Positions 22,419 to 34,325 of a stretch of DNA of 64,000 nucleotides are shown in pieces (position 1 is the stretch's first letter; the number at the start of each line of letters is the position of its first letter). The position numbers and the translations under genes were made by a program. The notes below the pieces were generated by a model. It was not told the DNA's origin. It ran no database searches and saw nothing but the letters and a program-made list of their open reading frames with translations. The stretch is taken from positions 70,649,001-70,713,000 of the forward strand of contig JAUMIR010000004.1 of assembly GCA_030847615.1 (NCBI GenBank), read 5' to 3'. The DNA comes from Gambelia wislizenii (lineage: Eukaryota; Chordata; Lepidosauria; Squamata; Crotaphytidae).

Positions 22419-25345
22419 AGTATAAACAAATCTGCAATGGATTGCAGGTATTTTTAGTAACAGTTTTATTCAAGGAGGACAAAAATTTGTCAGCTTTCAT
22501 TTTCATACTTCCCACAATAAAATTATCATTAACAACAACAACAACACGAAGAAAGATGCCTATCTGGGGGAAATGCCAAAAAAGAAAGATGAGCATTACA
22601 CAGCTTTCATATCATTGAAAGTTTCACAGTAGCTGACATGGGTTCTCTTCTGGACTAAGGTGAGCACAGTGCATCAGTCAATGTGGACAAGGCTTTCTAT
22701 ATACAGAAATGTTACATGGTAGGTGTAATGTTTGTAATGGTAGATCTGTGAATAAGGATCTAGCTTATTATTGTGCCCTATTCAAGAATTAATTTCTAGA
22801 ACAGTTAATGGATGAGAAATCCTAAAACTGGCTCCAAATACAGAGTTTATCTACAGTATGCAGTTCTAGAAGTCTGATAGCACTTTGTCATAGTTGCAAC
22901 CCATGGAATCCTGGGGTACTTTGGTGGGGTGGTTAGGATTTTCTGTTAAAGAGCTGTTGCACACAATACTGGGGCAGAAAATCTAATAAAACCTCTTCTA
23001 AGACTTGGCAGTAAAAACAACAGAGCTTGGAAACTTTCCTTTTTAAATGACTGCTGCAGTATCCCTTAGCCTGCATGGTCTAAAAGTAATTTTTCCAACT
23101 TCTGAAAAATACAAGAAAGCAACTAAATGACAAATAGTTTGCTTCCTTTTCATGACACTCTAAAGTAGCAGCCTGAGATGATTGCCTTCCTGACCAACCC
23201 TGAACTTCAATTGATGGTTTTCACATTTCTCTGGGCAGTCTTGAGATTCCTATGAAAAGGTAGTCCATGAGTGTAAATTGTTACCTCAGAAACAGCCCAC
23301 ACAGAGATAGTGACAGAAGAATAAAGATACAAAGGAAGTGCTGATGGAGAGCAAAGGATATCTAACTATACAGTATGTTCAAAAGAAAGGTGGCTCTCTT
23401 TTGGAAGCAGAATTACTACTTGTTGTTCCTTGAGCTGAAAGCAGAAGACTGAGAGTTGCAATTTTAAAAAGGCACAATATTTTTTGTTTAAACCCACCCA
23501 CATTTTTTCCCCTTTTAAAAATCTGGTCACAGGATGGCACCAAAAGAATATAGTATATGTGCCTGAGGGAGAAAGACTGTAAATTAATTTGGCACTTTTC
23601 CACTTTAGAATTAATTAGGTTCTTAATTGAGCCCCCTCACTGGGTAATGTTTCCCAAATCCATGAGCCTGCCTTAACAGAAGGTAACAGTGTGGGACTGT
23701 GTGGTGAATGCAAAGATCTCATCATAACACCATTGATGCAGACGTCTTCCTGCGCCGTGGCCCAATGAGGAGAGAGCATGGGATGGGAATAATTTATTCA
23801 CTAACCTCACTTTCAGGTTGCAAAGCAAAGCTTCCTTCTATTGCTTATGCAGGAGGGAGGCCTCTTCATATACACTCATCCAACCAGCTCCCCCACTTCC
23901 TTGCTAACACACACATGCACACACACACACACAATTCCCTTACAGTTAAGAAGATATCTATTCAGCACTGCTCTTATTGCTACTAGGGCTTTTGTCCCTT
24001 TTCTTTCTTTGCTAGCAAGCTATTTCCTGAGTGAATCTCTGTTCTTGTGCTCAGTGGTTTGTTTAGTTGCTTTTGTGTAATCTCTGCCCAAGAATCCCAG
24101 TCCCGCTGAAGTCTTGAAATTAAGGCACCAGGGAAGAAATCATATAAAGAAGGAGAGAGAAAGGGGAAAAAAGTAAGGCAGTGTTCTTCTCTTTCTTTGT
24201 TATAAAGTCTTGTCTGGGGAAAGAAAGCATGAGTGACATTTTGTGAATGCATATGTATGCGGGTGCACTGTGTTACTGTATAGTGTTACAATGTGTGTTC
24301 TCCTGTGTGTTTAGCTGTTTATTCCTGTTTTAAGTAACAATCCAAGCATCATTATGTATGAGAGCTGTAGTTTATTGTTTACATCTCCATGCTTCTGAAT
24401 ACTGTGCTTCTTTATACCTGCAACATAGTCACAAAAATATGTGCATCTTTAATAAATAAGAAGATATTTATTATCTGTCTAATAAAAGTGCACATTAGTG
24501 CATGTGAAGACAAGCAGCATCAATAGTCTTCTAAACATACCCTGTGTATAAAGTCTGCAGCACAAAGACAGATGCTATACTATGTTTAATTTTAGCTTTT
24601 GGGACTTAATTTAGATTTGACTTAAATATATGTGGGCGTATGGGAGCATTTGTTTATAAATGAGAAAGAAAGGTGGTGGACAAATAGAAGATAGATAAAT
24701 AATATGGATGGAGAGGTATATGTCAAATAATAGGTATTTGCTATTGTCCAACTATATACATGTCCATTCCAGACAGTGTGTATGTGTAAAGTGATGGCAT
24801 TAATTTAAGTCTTCAGTTTTAATTATCTTTCAGTTTTTAAATGTTTTTGCATTCTATACATATATACAGGTATTTTATTATAAGTGGAACATATATTGCA
24901 CTTGGATGTATGCACAATGAGCATTATGCGATTGCATATGAAGGGAATTATACATATGCATTTATGACCATGTGTCTTTATATAAAATAGTTGAGGAATG
25001 TATGCTAAACACCCTGATCATATCTACATTTTTTGGAAGTTGTATTGAAATGTATGCCATTTGCTCCTGAGTGGGTGTGTTAATGGAATCAGCCCAACCA
25101 GGCTCAGGTCCTTGGTTATTGTTGTCCACTGCAATCAGATTTAAAAGTTCCTTAATTGTACCCTGCTTGACTGCAGGCAAAGGGGAAATGCACACTGTTT
25201 ATGGATATGTATCTATTAAAGATTACAACCTAGGCAATAACATGGTGGGGGCTTTGTTTATTTAAAAATGAACATTACAGTGGTTGCAATAGAATACTTG
25301 CAGAGAACATTGTACTAAAAACTAAAACTTCAGTATAAGAATCTA
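22419..25345. other. Long unassigned tract
   Basis: No gene is supported. A one-armed fragment of the 'AATCCTGGG' MITE lies at about 22855-22960. A CA repeat is at 23905-23933. From 24250 to 25330 the DNA is A+T-rich and free of recognisable mobile elements. The stretch 25040-25240 looks unusually complex for this window, but I cannot assign it. Confidence 0.4.
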
Positions 25346-25346
25346 A

Positions 25347-25387
<41 letters not shown>
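25346..25387. repeat. (GAAA)n microsatellite
   Basis: About ten uninterrupted AAAG units. Confidence 0.96.
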
Positions 25388-26585
25388 GGTTAGTTTTCAC
25401 AAGTTTTGTCCATACAAAACCCAATCAACAGGCATACAGATGGATTATTAATTACTTTTCAGAACAGAAAGTCTTGATTTGAGTCAATGTCATTTTTAAA
25501 TTGTATACATAAACATACACTCCAGTGTTCCCATAGCTGATTCCAGAGACACCAATCTGGTGCAAAGAAGAGACTACAGAGTTCCCATTGATTTAAATTC
25601 CAGCTGTAAAGAAAGACACTCAACATAAAAGCTCATGAGTTGAATAATTATTTTTTCTCTACTGGATGCTTTAGCTGACGAGGAAAAGGAGAGAGGGAGA
25701 TAAAGAGCATAAGATAAAGAGGGAGGGAGATAATGTAAGAAGAAGGGGGGGGGAGCCCTCAGAATCTGATCTTGCATTAGGAGTGCAGTTATGGGGATGG
25801 GGGACAACCACTGATATGGAAGTAGACTAGTATCAATAGCACTACCAGGTTGTGTAATGTTGAGATATGAAGGTATGTTGAAATAGGATTTCTCTTTGTC
25901 TTCTCTTTAGCTTCATATCTTCACATCACCTGAAAGTTTTCCCCAAAGGATACGATAGATGGGGCATTTTAGGTCACCTTCTTGCTTCCACTGGCTTAAT
26001 TGGAATAAAAGTGGAGAAAACTTACTCATTCTTCCACCCTGTTGGCTAATGGAATTTGGCTACTTAAAAGCAAGCTAAGGGGAGACACCTTAGTCTTGAT
26101 ACAGACAGTCCTGCTGGGAAGAAGTCTGCACTCCTTTTGTTTCTGTCTTAATATTTTTCCAATACGGAGAAACTGTTGGTTGCTACAGATTGCAGACAGC
26201 TCTGGCACACCTCCTGGATGGAGAGAAGTGTCTTGCTCTGTCAACAGTATAAAGAGCACTTGTTACCTAGACATTGTTAGGCTGTAGGAATCTGGTGTAA
26301 AGTGGAGGCAGTGTCTGTCTTGTGTTAACAGGTAAAAACTTAAAAATCTGTGCCTGTGTTCAGAAACTAAGGTCATATATGTTCCAGACCTAAAAAATAT
26401 ATAGAGGCACAGATCAGCGGTATGAACCTAAACATAACATGGAAAAGCATTCAGATTTGCATAGCTAAAAAGGGGCTTCACTGATGCCACAAATGAACTG
26501 TTGCTACAAAACTGAAATAGATAATCATTTGTAATGTTACACTTCACACAAAATTTGTAGAAGAAATAGAAACAGAGCTTGAAAA
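25388..26585. other. Unassigned sequence
   Basis: No gene supported. A purine-rich patch lies at 25680-25755. Frames are under 85 codons. Confidence 0.4.
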
Positions 26586-26900
26586 AGTTACTTCTTGCAC
26601 TATAATTCCAAGGATCCTGCACTCAATATGGTCACTAGCTAAGTTGGCCGGTGGATTCTGAGAGCTGTAGTCCAAAAAAAGAAACTTTTCTATGCTCTGT
26701 TTGTAAAGTCAATACACCAGCACTAGCTTTGCACAGCTGGACAAAGCAGCATCAGCAAAAAATGATTGTTATCAGAAAAGAAAGATTGTACATTCAATTG
26801 TTTGGGAAAGTTACTTTTTGGGTGCTACAGTTCTTGGAAATCCTCAGCCAACATGGGGATTCTGGAGGTTTTAGCCTAAAAAAGTAACTTCCTAAACTAG
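26586..26900. mobile_element. Pieces of 'ttttccaagctctg' hAT-like MITE
   Basis: Two arm-like segments carry 'GGATTCTGAGAGCTGTAGTC' (26653-26672) and 'GGGGATTCTGGAGGTTTTAG' (26854-26873), with 'AAAGTTACTTTTTGGGTGC' between. These match the family seen at 34090-34190 and 45070-45180. The boundaries are not clear. Confidence 0.5.
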
Positions 26901-27690
26901 GTTCCAGAATGACCAGCCACATGCAATGCAGTCTAGAACAAAAATAATCATTATTATTTCTATGAAATAATTTCTTGTTTTATTATAAATGTAAATTCTT
27001 AGTTTCTTTCAAAATATGTTTTTTACCATGGTTCATAATGACAGCAATCAATTATGTCCTATTCATTCTACTGAGATAATGCATGTAAAGACCTTGGAAC
27101 ACCTAATAAGCAAAGTTGGGAGGGCTTTAAGCTGAGGTGAAGTTCCATTCCATCATTGAAGTTAGTGTTGCCGAAGGCATAAATCTAAATGCCTACACTA
27201 TTCTTCTGATAGGACTTGATTGCAAGGGTGCCATCTCAAATCTCAGGGAAAGGCAGTACATTATTTTTGTTATGGTTCAATGATGTTAACAAATGTAATT
27301 AAACATATTGGCTTGTGAAGTAGTGCTTGTTTACAACATTTAGTAATGGGTTATAGTTCATGGTCTTTGTAAAAAGAAACAAATGTTAATAATGTGGGTA
27401 TGGGTTAGATAGTGGGTGATATAAGTAGTCATCTTTTGAAGTACAATCTGCACACAAACACTTGGTTTCAAAAGTAGAGGAGATGCTCCTTTTGCTGAAT
27501 TCTCAAATGGTGAGATGTTCCAAAATATAAACTGGGCTTTCCAGAGAATCGGTCTTGAGTGAAATAAATGCATAGTTATTTCCTCTGTGTTGCACCTGGC
27601 AGAGAAAGATTCCTTTGCAGGGATAGTCTCTTTCTCTACTGTTGTGAAGATATCATACTGTTCCAGCATTGGTTATGTTTTATTTTCTAT
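26901..27690. other. Unassigned sequence
   Basis: No gene supported; A+T-rich at 26940-27060. Confidence 0.4.
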
Positions 27691-27694
27691 GGCC

Positions 27695-27820
27695 AGAATC
27701 TTGTTGGTTAGTTCCAACTAGAGTAGACCTATCAAATCAACTGTTAAACAGGAAGTCACACATAGGTAAAACCAGTTAATTCAATGGATCTGCTCTAGTT
27801 GGGACCAACAATAGAGTTTA
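27695..27820. mobile_element. Small palindromic MITE ('ctctagttgggac')
   Basis: The arms 'TTCCAACTAGAGTAGACC' and 'GGATCTGCTCTAGTTGGGAC' are inverted. The core has 'CACACATAGGTAAAACCAG'. A second copy is at 33500-33615. Confidence 0.7.
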
Positions 27821-27924
27821 AGCCTATGTGTTGACACTATTTCTTGTAACTAGAACATCCACTGTTAAGGTAATTGTCATGTGCAATGTGTCATCTATCC
27901 CCACTGTTGAGTGTTTGTGAGGTG

Positions 27925-28035
27925 TATGGTGATTGCATTGAACTGCAGTTCCCAAAAGCCCTAGCCAGCATAGCCAATGGTAAGGGATAATGTGAGGTGA
28001 AGTCCAATAGCATTTGTAGGGCCAAGCGGTTCTGA
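27925..28035. mobile_element. 'catctggaggg'-family MITE, ends eroded
   Basis: The core 'CCCTAGCCAGCATAGCCAAT' and 'GGTAAGGGATAATGTGAGG' is characteristic of the family; the outer arms are weak. Confidence 0.65.
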
Positions 28036-28840
28036 CCCCTGATCTCTACCAATAAATTAGGACATGGCAATTTTGTGTAAATCTGTCTGTGTTTGTTTTT
28101 GTGAGGCATAAGTGCACCAAAGGCATAAATACTCTCCTCCCCTATTCCTTCTACAGCTTTTCTACTTTATGAAGCTCTACTTAGTAACAACATTTATGAG
28201 GATAGTAAGAACTCTTTGCAAGTTGTGCTTTGTCTTGCTCTGTAAAGTTGGTGCTGGTTGCCGGATTATGGAAGCTGTCATCCAGAAAAGTGACGTTTCC
28301 AAGCTCTATTAGTAACAAAGCTACATGTAAAGTTGTAGTACATCTACAGGCTAAAGAAGGGAGATGGATATCCATTCATGTGTAATAATGTAAATGAGCC
28401 ACACTGTTTTGAACGTGGGAAAAGGTGTTAGATATGAGAGTCAGGCAGAAAGATGAGAAGTCTTTAAAAGTATTTTTTTAAACTTCACAAGTATTAAACA
28501 GGTTTCATGTTCTTTCCTTTTCTGAGAAGCCTTGAAAACTATATTGGGCTCCTTGGTAAACAAAAGACCTCAGGGAGCTGAAATGGGAAGGACAATGACT
28601 GGAGCACAGATGGTGGAAACTTGACTTATATCCAACAAGACACTATACTGAGAATATCTTTGTTCCTATAAGGTGGCAATATGTATAATGAAGAAAGCCT
28701 TCTTTGCACATGTTGCATCTGTGAATTCACGTTCAGCTGAACTATTCAGGATAGTGAGGGGTCTAACTCAGGCATCTTCCTCCCTGGATCCACTTGCTTG
28801 CCTTCCTTCTCTTTAGACCAGACACAGAATGCATGTGCCC
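28036..28840. other. Unassigned sequence
   Basis: No gene supported. A one-armed 'ggttgccggattatggaagctgt' phrase at 28255-28310 may be an MITE relic. Confidence 0.4.
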
Positions 28841-28844
28841 TCCA

Positions 28845-28935
28845 TGTGTTGCATTTCCCATCATCTCTCACCATTGGCTATGCTGGCTAGAGCTGATGGG
28901 AGTTACAGCCCAACAACATCTGGAGGGCCCCTCCT
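28845..28935. mobile_element. 'catctggaggg'-family MITE
   Basis: 'CACCATTGGCTATGCTGGCT' is followed by 'GAGCTGATGGGAGTTACAGC' and 'CAACAACATCTGGAGGGCCC', the conserved right half of the family. The left arm is short. Confidence 0.75.
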
Positions 28936-29985
28936 CTACGTGGTGCAGCATAGAAGCTTGGTCAAAGAAAGAGCAACCATCTCATCTTCTCTTTCACTTA
29001 TCTGTGTTCTCCATCTGAGTGGCATGGTGGTGGAAATTGGATGCACTGAGTCATATTGCCACTTCCCTAGACCCAGTCTTTTCCACTGTGTTGTCCAAAG
29101 AGGGGCAAGGTGTGAACAGGTACAGCAGGAGGGTGATAAAACTGTGGTCTATGCTCTGCAGGACTCCCCAAACCTATTTCTGTGCCCCAGATGTTTTTTT
29201 AATTGAAATTGTGATTTGCTGAAGTTGGCTGGCAAACTGCTCAATATACTATTGTCAATGGGGAAGGAATATATTGACTATGATACTGTATTGATTGTTT
29301 CATTGACTGTACTCAATGAGATAATCAATGTCATAGCTACTATTATTTTCAATAGTTGGTATCACAGTGGCAATCCTATTAAAGTCAATTTAAGTACATT
29401 TAAGATTTATATGTAAATATAAAAGTGATTAATAATGAATTAAATATGGCTGAAAGTATTTTATTGGTAAATAATGAGTGGGGAAGAATTTTATTTGTTA
29501 ATAAAGAAATAAATATTTCCAAATACTAATTATCTAAGTATGAGTCAGTGGGGGAATTTTATTTGTTAATAATGGAACTTAAATATAACAAACCAAAATG
29601 AAATGAAATATAAATGGAAAAGTAATCTATTTTATACACTTTTAATTTTAAGAGTTTGCAAAGCTCTGCTCATTCCCCTTTGCTTGCCTGTTCCTTGCTG
29701 CTACGGGTCAGAATCCTGTTGTGTATTTATGCTCATGCAACTCCTGTAGTGCTGTTGGTCCCAGTGAACAGGCATAGCCAAAAACATTTGTGCAACTGCC
29801 TCTACCATTTGTGCAAGGGTTCATAAGAAGTTGTGGTTTCCCTAGGTGTGCCTACTATTGAATCCCAACTAGGATATATCCCTAGCAGTTGTCCAGTCGG
29901 CTGTACCTGGCTTGAGGTTACTGTTATCAAGTGGATTGTGCAATAGTACAACATAGCACAACTATGTGAGCCTATATTTACACTA
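28936..29985. other. Unassigned, partly very A+T-rich
   Basis: No gene supported. 29220-29640 is rich in A and T and carries repeated ATTGA / TCAAT words on both strands. Confidence 0.4.
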
Positions 29986-30218
29986 CAGTTGACCCTTTGT
30001 ATCCATGGATCATGCATCCATGGATTCTACCCTTCCCAGCTTGAAAATATTTCCCCCCTCCCCAAAAAATCCAAAAACCAAACCTTGTTTTTTCCATTTT
30101 ATATAAGGGACACCATTTTACTATGCCATGTATATAATGGGATTTGAGCATCCACAGATTTTGTTATTTTTGGGTGGGGTCCAGGAATCAAACCCCAATG
30201 GATTCCAAGGGCCCACTG
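29986..30218. mobile_element. Pogo/Tigger-like MITE with TA duplication
   Basis: The ends are CAGTTGACCCTTTGTATCC and, inverted, CAGTGGGCCCTTGGAATCC. TA lies at 29984-29985 and 30219-30220. The interior matches 18777-19004. It is nonautonomous. Confidence 0.88.
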
Positions 30219-30515
30219 TACAAAAATACCAAACATGATTGGAGGCAAAGTCTGGAGACAGGAGCAGCCATTGCTGGGTTGAATCCCCACTGCTGTAATC
30301 CAGAGCTTGAACAAGTTACTTTATAGACTACACCTCCCAGAATCCTGTGGCTGAATAGCAGTAAAAAAAAAAAAAAACCCAACCCTTCCCAAGCACGATG
30401 TTTTACAAGTTTCAACACACAACGGTAACAGATAGTTGAGAGCTTAAGGGGTCCAGGTTGAATCCAGCTGAAACTGACAGTCTCCATCAAAGACAATGAT
30501 GCAAAAAGGATCTAA

Positions 30516-30517
<2 letters not shown>
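30219..30517. other. Unassigned with a poly(A) run
   Basis: An A-run of 15 bases ends near 30377. It is preceded by 'CTACACCTCCCAGAATCCTG', a MITE-arm phrase. No gene. Confidence 0.4.
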
Positions 30518-30548
<31 letters not shown>

Positions 30549-30557
30549 TGTGTGTGT
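30518..30557. repeat. (GT)n microsatellite
   Basis: GT units run for about 40 bases with a single C interruption. Confidence 0.95.
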
Positions 30558-30943
30558 TAAAGTGTAGGGAGGAACCAATCTAGGAAAGAGGGTGGGAGAG
30601 AGAGACTGTAAAGCTGCAATTAAACATGCAATTAATTCAAATTGTTGAAAGATTCGTTTGAATGTCAGGGCTGGGACGAAATTACTTCCGACAACTGTTA
30701 TGCTGCTCAAGGCAGTCTTTGCTAAAATAACCCATAAGACAATCCAAACATAACATTATAACTGCAGGATGAAAAGCTACAGAAGCATTCCAGCCTGCAC
30801 AACTGTTGAGGTTGCCTCATCCTCTTAGTACATCTACACTCACTCAGCTCAGGTTCTTAGATCATCAGCTTAATTGTATGAATTGGTCTTCTGTTAAGGA
30901 AAAATGGGAGATATAGTTTATACACGTTTTAAATTAGTCCTGA

Positions 30944-31538
30944 CTCAGGAGATTATCAGACAAAGCTAATATGGTGCCATAATGATGCCAGAGGAATGCA
31001 AAAGGATGCCAATATCAGATGACATCGTCATTTTGCATTCCACTGGTGTCATTATGGCATTTCTTTCTATTGATGGGCCAAACCATCAATAGATTCCCCC
31101 ATTGTGATTTGGTGCCAGCATTGCCAGTGTGTGAAACATCAGGCCATTTAACTCTCTGGAGTGCAGCATCAATGAGTGGTCTGGTGCGAACACTTCTGGG
31201 TGAGATCGGGACATCCAAGAAAGTGACACACTTTTTATGACCCTCCCCGGGTTACTTGGAAGTTTTAAAGTGTGTTCTTGTGCTCGGTGTAACTTTTTTT
31301 GTGTGCATTTTTGTTTTTTTAATTTTTGAATTTACCTCACTCACATCTTCTCATGAGAATGGTCAAGATTTCAGTCCAGGAGTATGGAGCTCCATTAGAA
31401 CTCTGTTCATTCCTGAGCTACCTGTTAATGGGAGAGAAGGTAAGTGAGGTGGGGAGGGTTATTGTGCCAGGACAGGGGTGGGATTGGAGATTGTGGGACA
31501 GGAATGCCTTTTATGTTCCTGTCTGATAATCTCCTCAG
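30944..31538. mobile_element. Inverted-repeat DNA element of about 0.6 kb
   Basis: The left end CTCAGGAGATTATCAGACA and the right end (its reverse complement TGTCTGATAATCTCCTCAG, with one extra base in the junction) are nearly perfect. CTCAG occurs at both outer edges, so a 5-bp CTCAG duplication outside GAGATTATCAGACA is one reading. Inside, 'GCCATAATGATGCCAGAGGA' is repeated inverted within 70 bp. There is no transposase. Superfamily is not assigned. Confidence 0.75.
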
Positions 31539-31741
31539 TTTTGTGAAGCTAGGAGCTGAAGGTCAATAAAATGAACATTGGAAAGTCTACACCTTTCAAG
31601 ATCAGTTTCTATAGCAATGGTAATTTGCATTTCCCATTGGTCTTCATCTTCAAAGGTCTTCAGAAACATCAATAATGCCACACATGTTTCCCCTTCCCCA
31701 GGCAGTAAGTTCATCCCCTGGTGTGTGTTGACTGGTGCTGG

Positions 31742-31835
31742 TGTACTGAAAATCACCTCTGGAGAAAACCCTGTGATAGGTTTGCCTTAAGGTCACCATA
31801 AGTCGGAAATGACTTGAAGGTACACACCACACCAC
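31742..31835 (+). mobile_element. Sauria SINE, 3' half only
   Basis: 'CCTCTGGAGAAAACCCTGTG', 'GGTCACCATAAGTCGGAAAT' and 'GACTTGAAGGTACACACCAC' are the SINE's 3' body and tail. The promoter-bearing 5' half is missing. Confidence 0.85.
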
Positions 31836-31873
31836 ACGCGCGCACGCACGCGTGCACGCACACACACACACAA
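31836..31873. repeat. (CA)n/(CG)-rich tail repeat
   Basis: The SINE tail grades into CA units with several CG steps. This is probably an expanded SINE tail. Confidence 0.85.
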
Positions 31874-32042
31874 TATCACTGATTCTATAAGAAGAGAATC
31901 ATTCCCTTTGTCAGGTGGTTTGTCCCCTGTTTTTTACAATCAATATCCTACACAACATACCAAGCAGGCTGATGGGTCCAGAAAAAACATGAGTAATGAG
32001 ATATCCATCATACGCATACAGTGCAATTCTACTGGAAGAGGA

Positions 32043-32335
32043 CATTTTATTTATTTTATTATTTATTTATTTATTTATTTATACCCTGCTCTTCAGCCAC
32101 AAGGCTAGCAGAGCGGCTTACAAATTGTTTTAAGCAATAGCTATTTACACATCTAACTGCATTAAACAGTTTCCAACGTGTGTTAGCTAATTGCCCCCAC
32201 AAGCTGGGTACTCAATTTACCGACCTACGAAAGGATGGAAGGCTGAGTGAACCTTGGAGCCCTCTGGAATCGAACTTGCAACGTGGTGACTTGCAGTACG
32301 GGCATTTAACCACTGCGCCACCAGTAGTGTGGCTA
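32043..32335 (-). mobile_element. tRNA-derived SINE with LINE-type tail
   Basis: On the minus strand it begins with 'GGTGGCGCAGTGGTTAAATG' (A box), has 'GTTCGATTCC' (B box), the body '...GACTCAGCCTTCCATCC'-like, and a LINE-like end 'GTAAGCCGCTCTGC', followed by an (AAAT)n tail (inverted TTTA units at 32044-32082). The family differs from Sauria SINE in its tail and probably used another LINE. The copy at 44365-44560 is its 3' half. Confidence 0.85.
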
Positions 32336-32645
32336 GGCTGGAATGTGTTGCTCTGTTACTGCCCTTATGTTGTTTTCTGTTTCTGCAGCCTGATCCCACC
32401 CAGTGCCCTCTGCCATTCTGGCTGAGGATGATAGGACTTTGAGTTCAACACATCTGGAGAGAACCAAATTGAAGAAGACCATTTTATTGGAGGCTTTCTT
32501 CTGTGCTTGTTATTTTTTTTTTGTTCTATTGTTTTTCTTTGCATTTCCCCTCTGCTTTTAAAAAAGAAGACTTGTGGATAGCAAAGCAGTCCTCTGTTCT
32601 CTTACTTCGAAGTAAACCAAGTTAAATTCATTGGAACTTCTAGCT
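32336..32645. other. Unassigned sequence
   Basis: No gene supported. The 'CTGATCCCACC...GAGGATGATAGGAC' phrase may be an MITE relic. Confidence 0.4.
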
Positions 32646-32649
32646 AGAT

Positions 32650-32770
32650 ATTTATAAGATTCTACTGTTAGGCTATAAACTTATGCACACTTACTTGAGA
32701 GTAAACCTCATAGACCGGGGGGGGGACTAACTTCTCAGTAAACTGGCATAGATTGTGTGCAGCTGTGCAT
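32650..32770. mobile_element. Small palindromic repeat ('cttacttgagagtaa')
   Basis: 'GCACACTTACTTGAGAGTAA' with the inverted 'AACTTCTCAGTAAACTGGCA' arm is the common squamate 'tatgcacacttacctgggagtaa' element, with a G-run at its centre (32720-32727). Related copies are at 43170 and 56536. Confidence 0.65.
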
Positions 32771-33495
32771 ACTTCATGTGCAACACATGATCACCAGCCC
32801 CTTCTTACAATGTCACCAGTTCAACTTTAGCTATAGAAATGATGCCTGAATAGACAAAGCTTTTCCACTTGTCTGATATCTGTGTGCACACAGAGGAAAA
32901 AGCACAGAGACTTCCCTTCCCTGGGAGAAATGCCATGCGGATGTTAAACAGCAGCAATGGGAGCAGGCGAGGAAGGGAGAGAGTCCAGCAAAAGCTCAAA
33001 TCAAGTGAAATGGAGCAAAATGAAACCTATCTAGTATCATTTTAATCCAGCGTTCCAGCAGCTGCCTTGGCTAATTATTCTCTAGCCAGTGTCAGTGAAA
33101 TATCAGCAGGTGGGTGGAGTCTTTGGGGAATTTCACAGAAGACAGAACTCAAAAGATCCTGCCAGCTTTCTTGTCTTCCCATTGCCTTAATTTTCTCCCT
33201 GCTGAAAACTTTTTTAATGGGTTAATAGTATGTGTGCACAGTGCATTTAGGGCCACTGTTCACAATAATGCCAGCTGTTCACAATATGAATTGTCATGCT
33301 AAACTGAATCAGTTTTGAGGGAGGAGAACCAATTTTTGCATTAGAACTGGGAGGCTAAACCCTTCCCTTTTTTGTTCAGTGTGGTTTTGGAAAAATACTC
33401 AAAAACAGTTCAAGTTGGCCTAACTTCTGATAACATCTCTAGCCAATCTAATCTGGGAGCCCAGCTTCAACTGCAGTCTACCTTTCAGACAGTGG
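32771..33495. other. Unassigned sequence
   Basis: No gene supported. Confidence 0.4.
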
Positions 33496-33499
33496 CTGA

Positions 33500-33615
33500 C
33501 ATCAGTCCCAACTAGAATAGATACATTCAATCATTTGTTGAATGTGAGTCAACACATAGGTAAATTCCCTTGATTTAATGGGTCTGCTCTAGTCATGACT
33601 AACAACAGGATTTAT
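33500..33615. mobile_element. Small palindromic MITE ('ctctagtcatgac')
   Basis: 'AGTCCCAACTAGAATAGATA' and 'GGGTCTGCTCTAGTCATGAC' form the arms and 'GTCAACACATAGGTAAATTC' the core, as at 27695-27820. Confidence 0.7.
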
Positions 33616-33834
33616 GTAATTGTGTACCACAAAAATCAGATTCATCCTTTGAAATTTGCATCAGGACACTTATTTTTCTCCTTGTTCTATGTTGCCTGGA
33701 GAGTCTGAGAGCTGCAGATGAAAAACCTCCAAATTTTCTAAACTTGGAACATTAAGAAATAGAATACACATGGCAATGGCAAAGCAACCTTTCCATCTGT
33801 TGCAATAAGTATATACTAAATTAATTGCAAGTAT

Positions 33835-34053
33835 AGGTTGACCCCTGTATCTGCAGGGGATATGTTTCAAGACCCCTCGTGGATACCTGAAATCATGGCT
33901 AATAGGGAACCCTATTTTCAATTAGATGAATGCCAGAAGTTGACCATGGAATCACATTGGAGTACCTAGAAATGTCAAGAGAGAACATATTTTTTTCAGA
34001 TGTGGATAAATGAAACAGTGGATACCATATCCATGGATATGGAGGTTGGCCTG
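33835..34053. mobile_element. Pogo/Tigger-like MITE, diverged
   Basis: The left end 'GGTTGACCCCTGTATCTGC' and the right end 'GATATGGAGGTTGGCCTG' are inverted; TA precedes and follows. The usual 'GATACC..ATATCCATGGAT' interior is present. The CAG tips are eroded. Confidence 0.75.
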
Positions 34054-34089
34054 TACTGTTTCTTGATGGGACATGTAGATGCATACAAA

Positions 34090-34325
34090 GCCTGGATTGT
34101 TATCCCAGCTCCCACAATTCCACACCCACACCTAGTGGTTAGGGGATTCTGGGAGTTGTGAGTCCAAAATGTAATTTCCCAAGCTCTAATAGTTTTAGTC
34201 TGCTGTGCAAGACAACCCACTGCAGCGTTCCACATAGTTTTGGTCTACAAAAACCCATCAGCCGCAATCAGCATTGCCAATAGTGAGGGTGATGGGAGTT
34301 GTAGTCAAAACATCTGGAGGGTGCC
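34090..34325. mobile_element. Two adjacent MITE remnants
   Basis: 34090-34190 shows 'GGGATTCTGGGAGTTGTGAG' with 'AATTTCCCAAGCTC' (the hAT-like family). 34200-34325 shows 'GTGATGGGAGTTGTAGTC' and 'AACATCTGGAGGGTGCCAGG' (the 'catctggaggg' family). Confidence 0.65.

Noticed and set aside
24240..24600. 3' UTR or lncRNA exon
   Set aside because: A+T-rich with poly(A)-signal-like words, but such words are expected by chance and no splice sites or frame support it.
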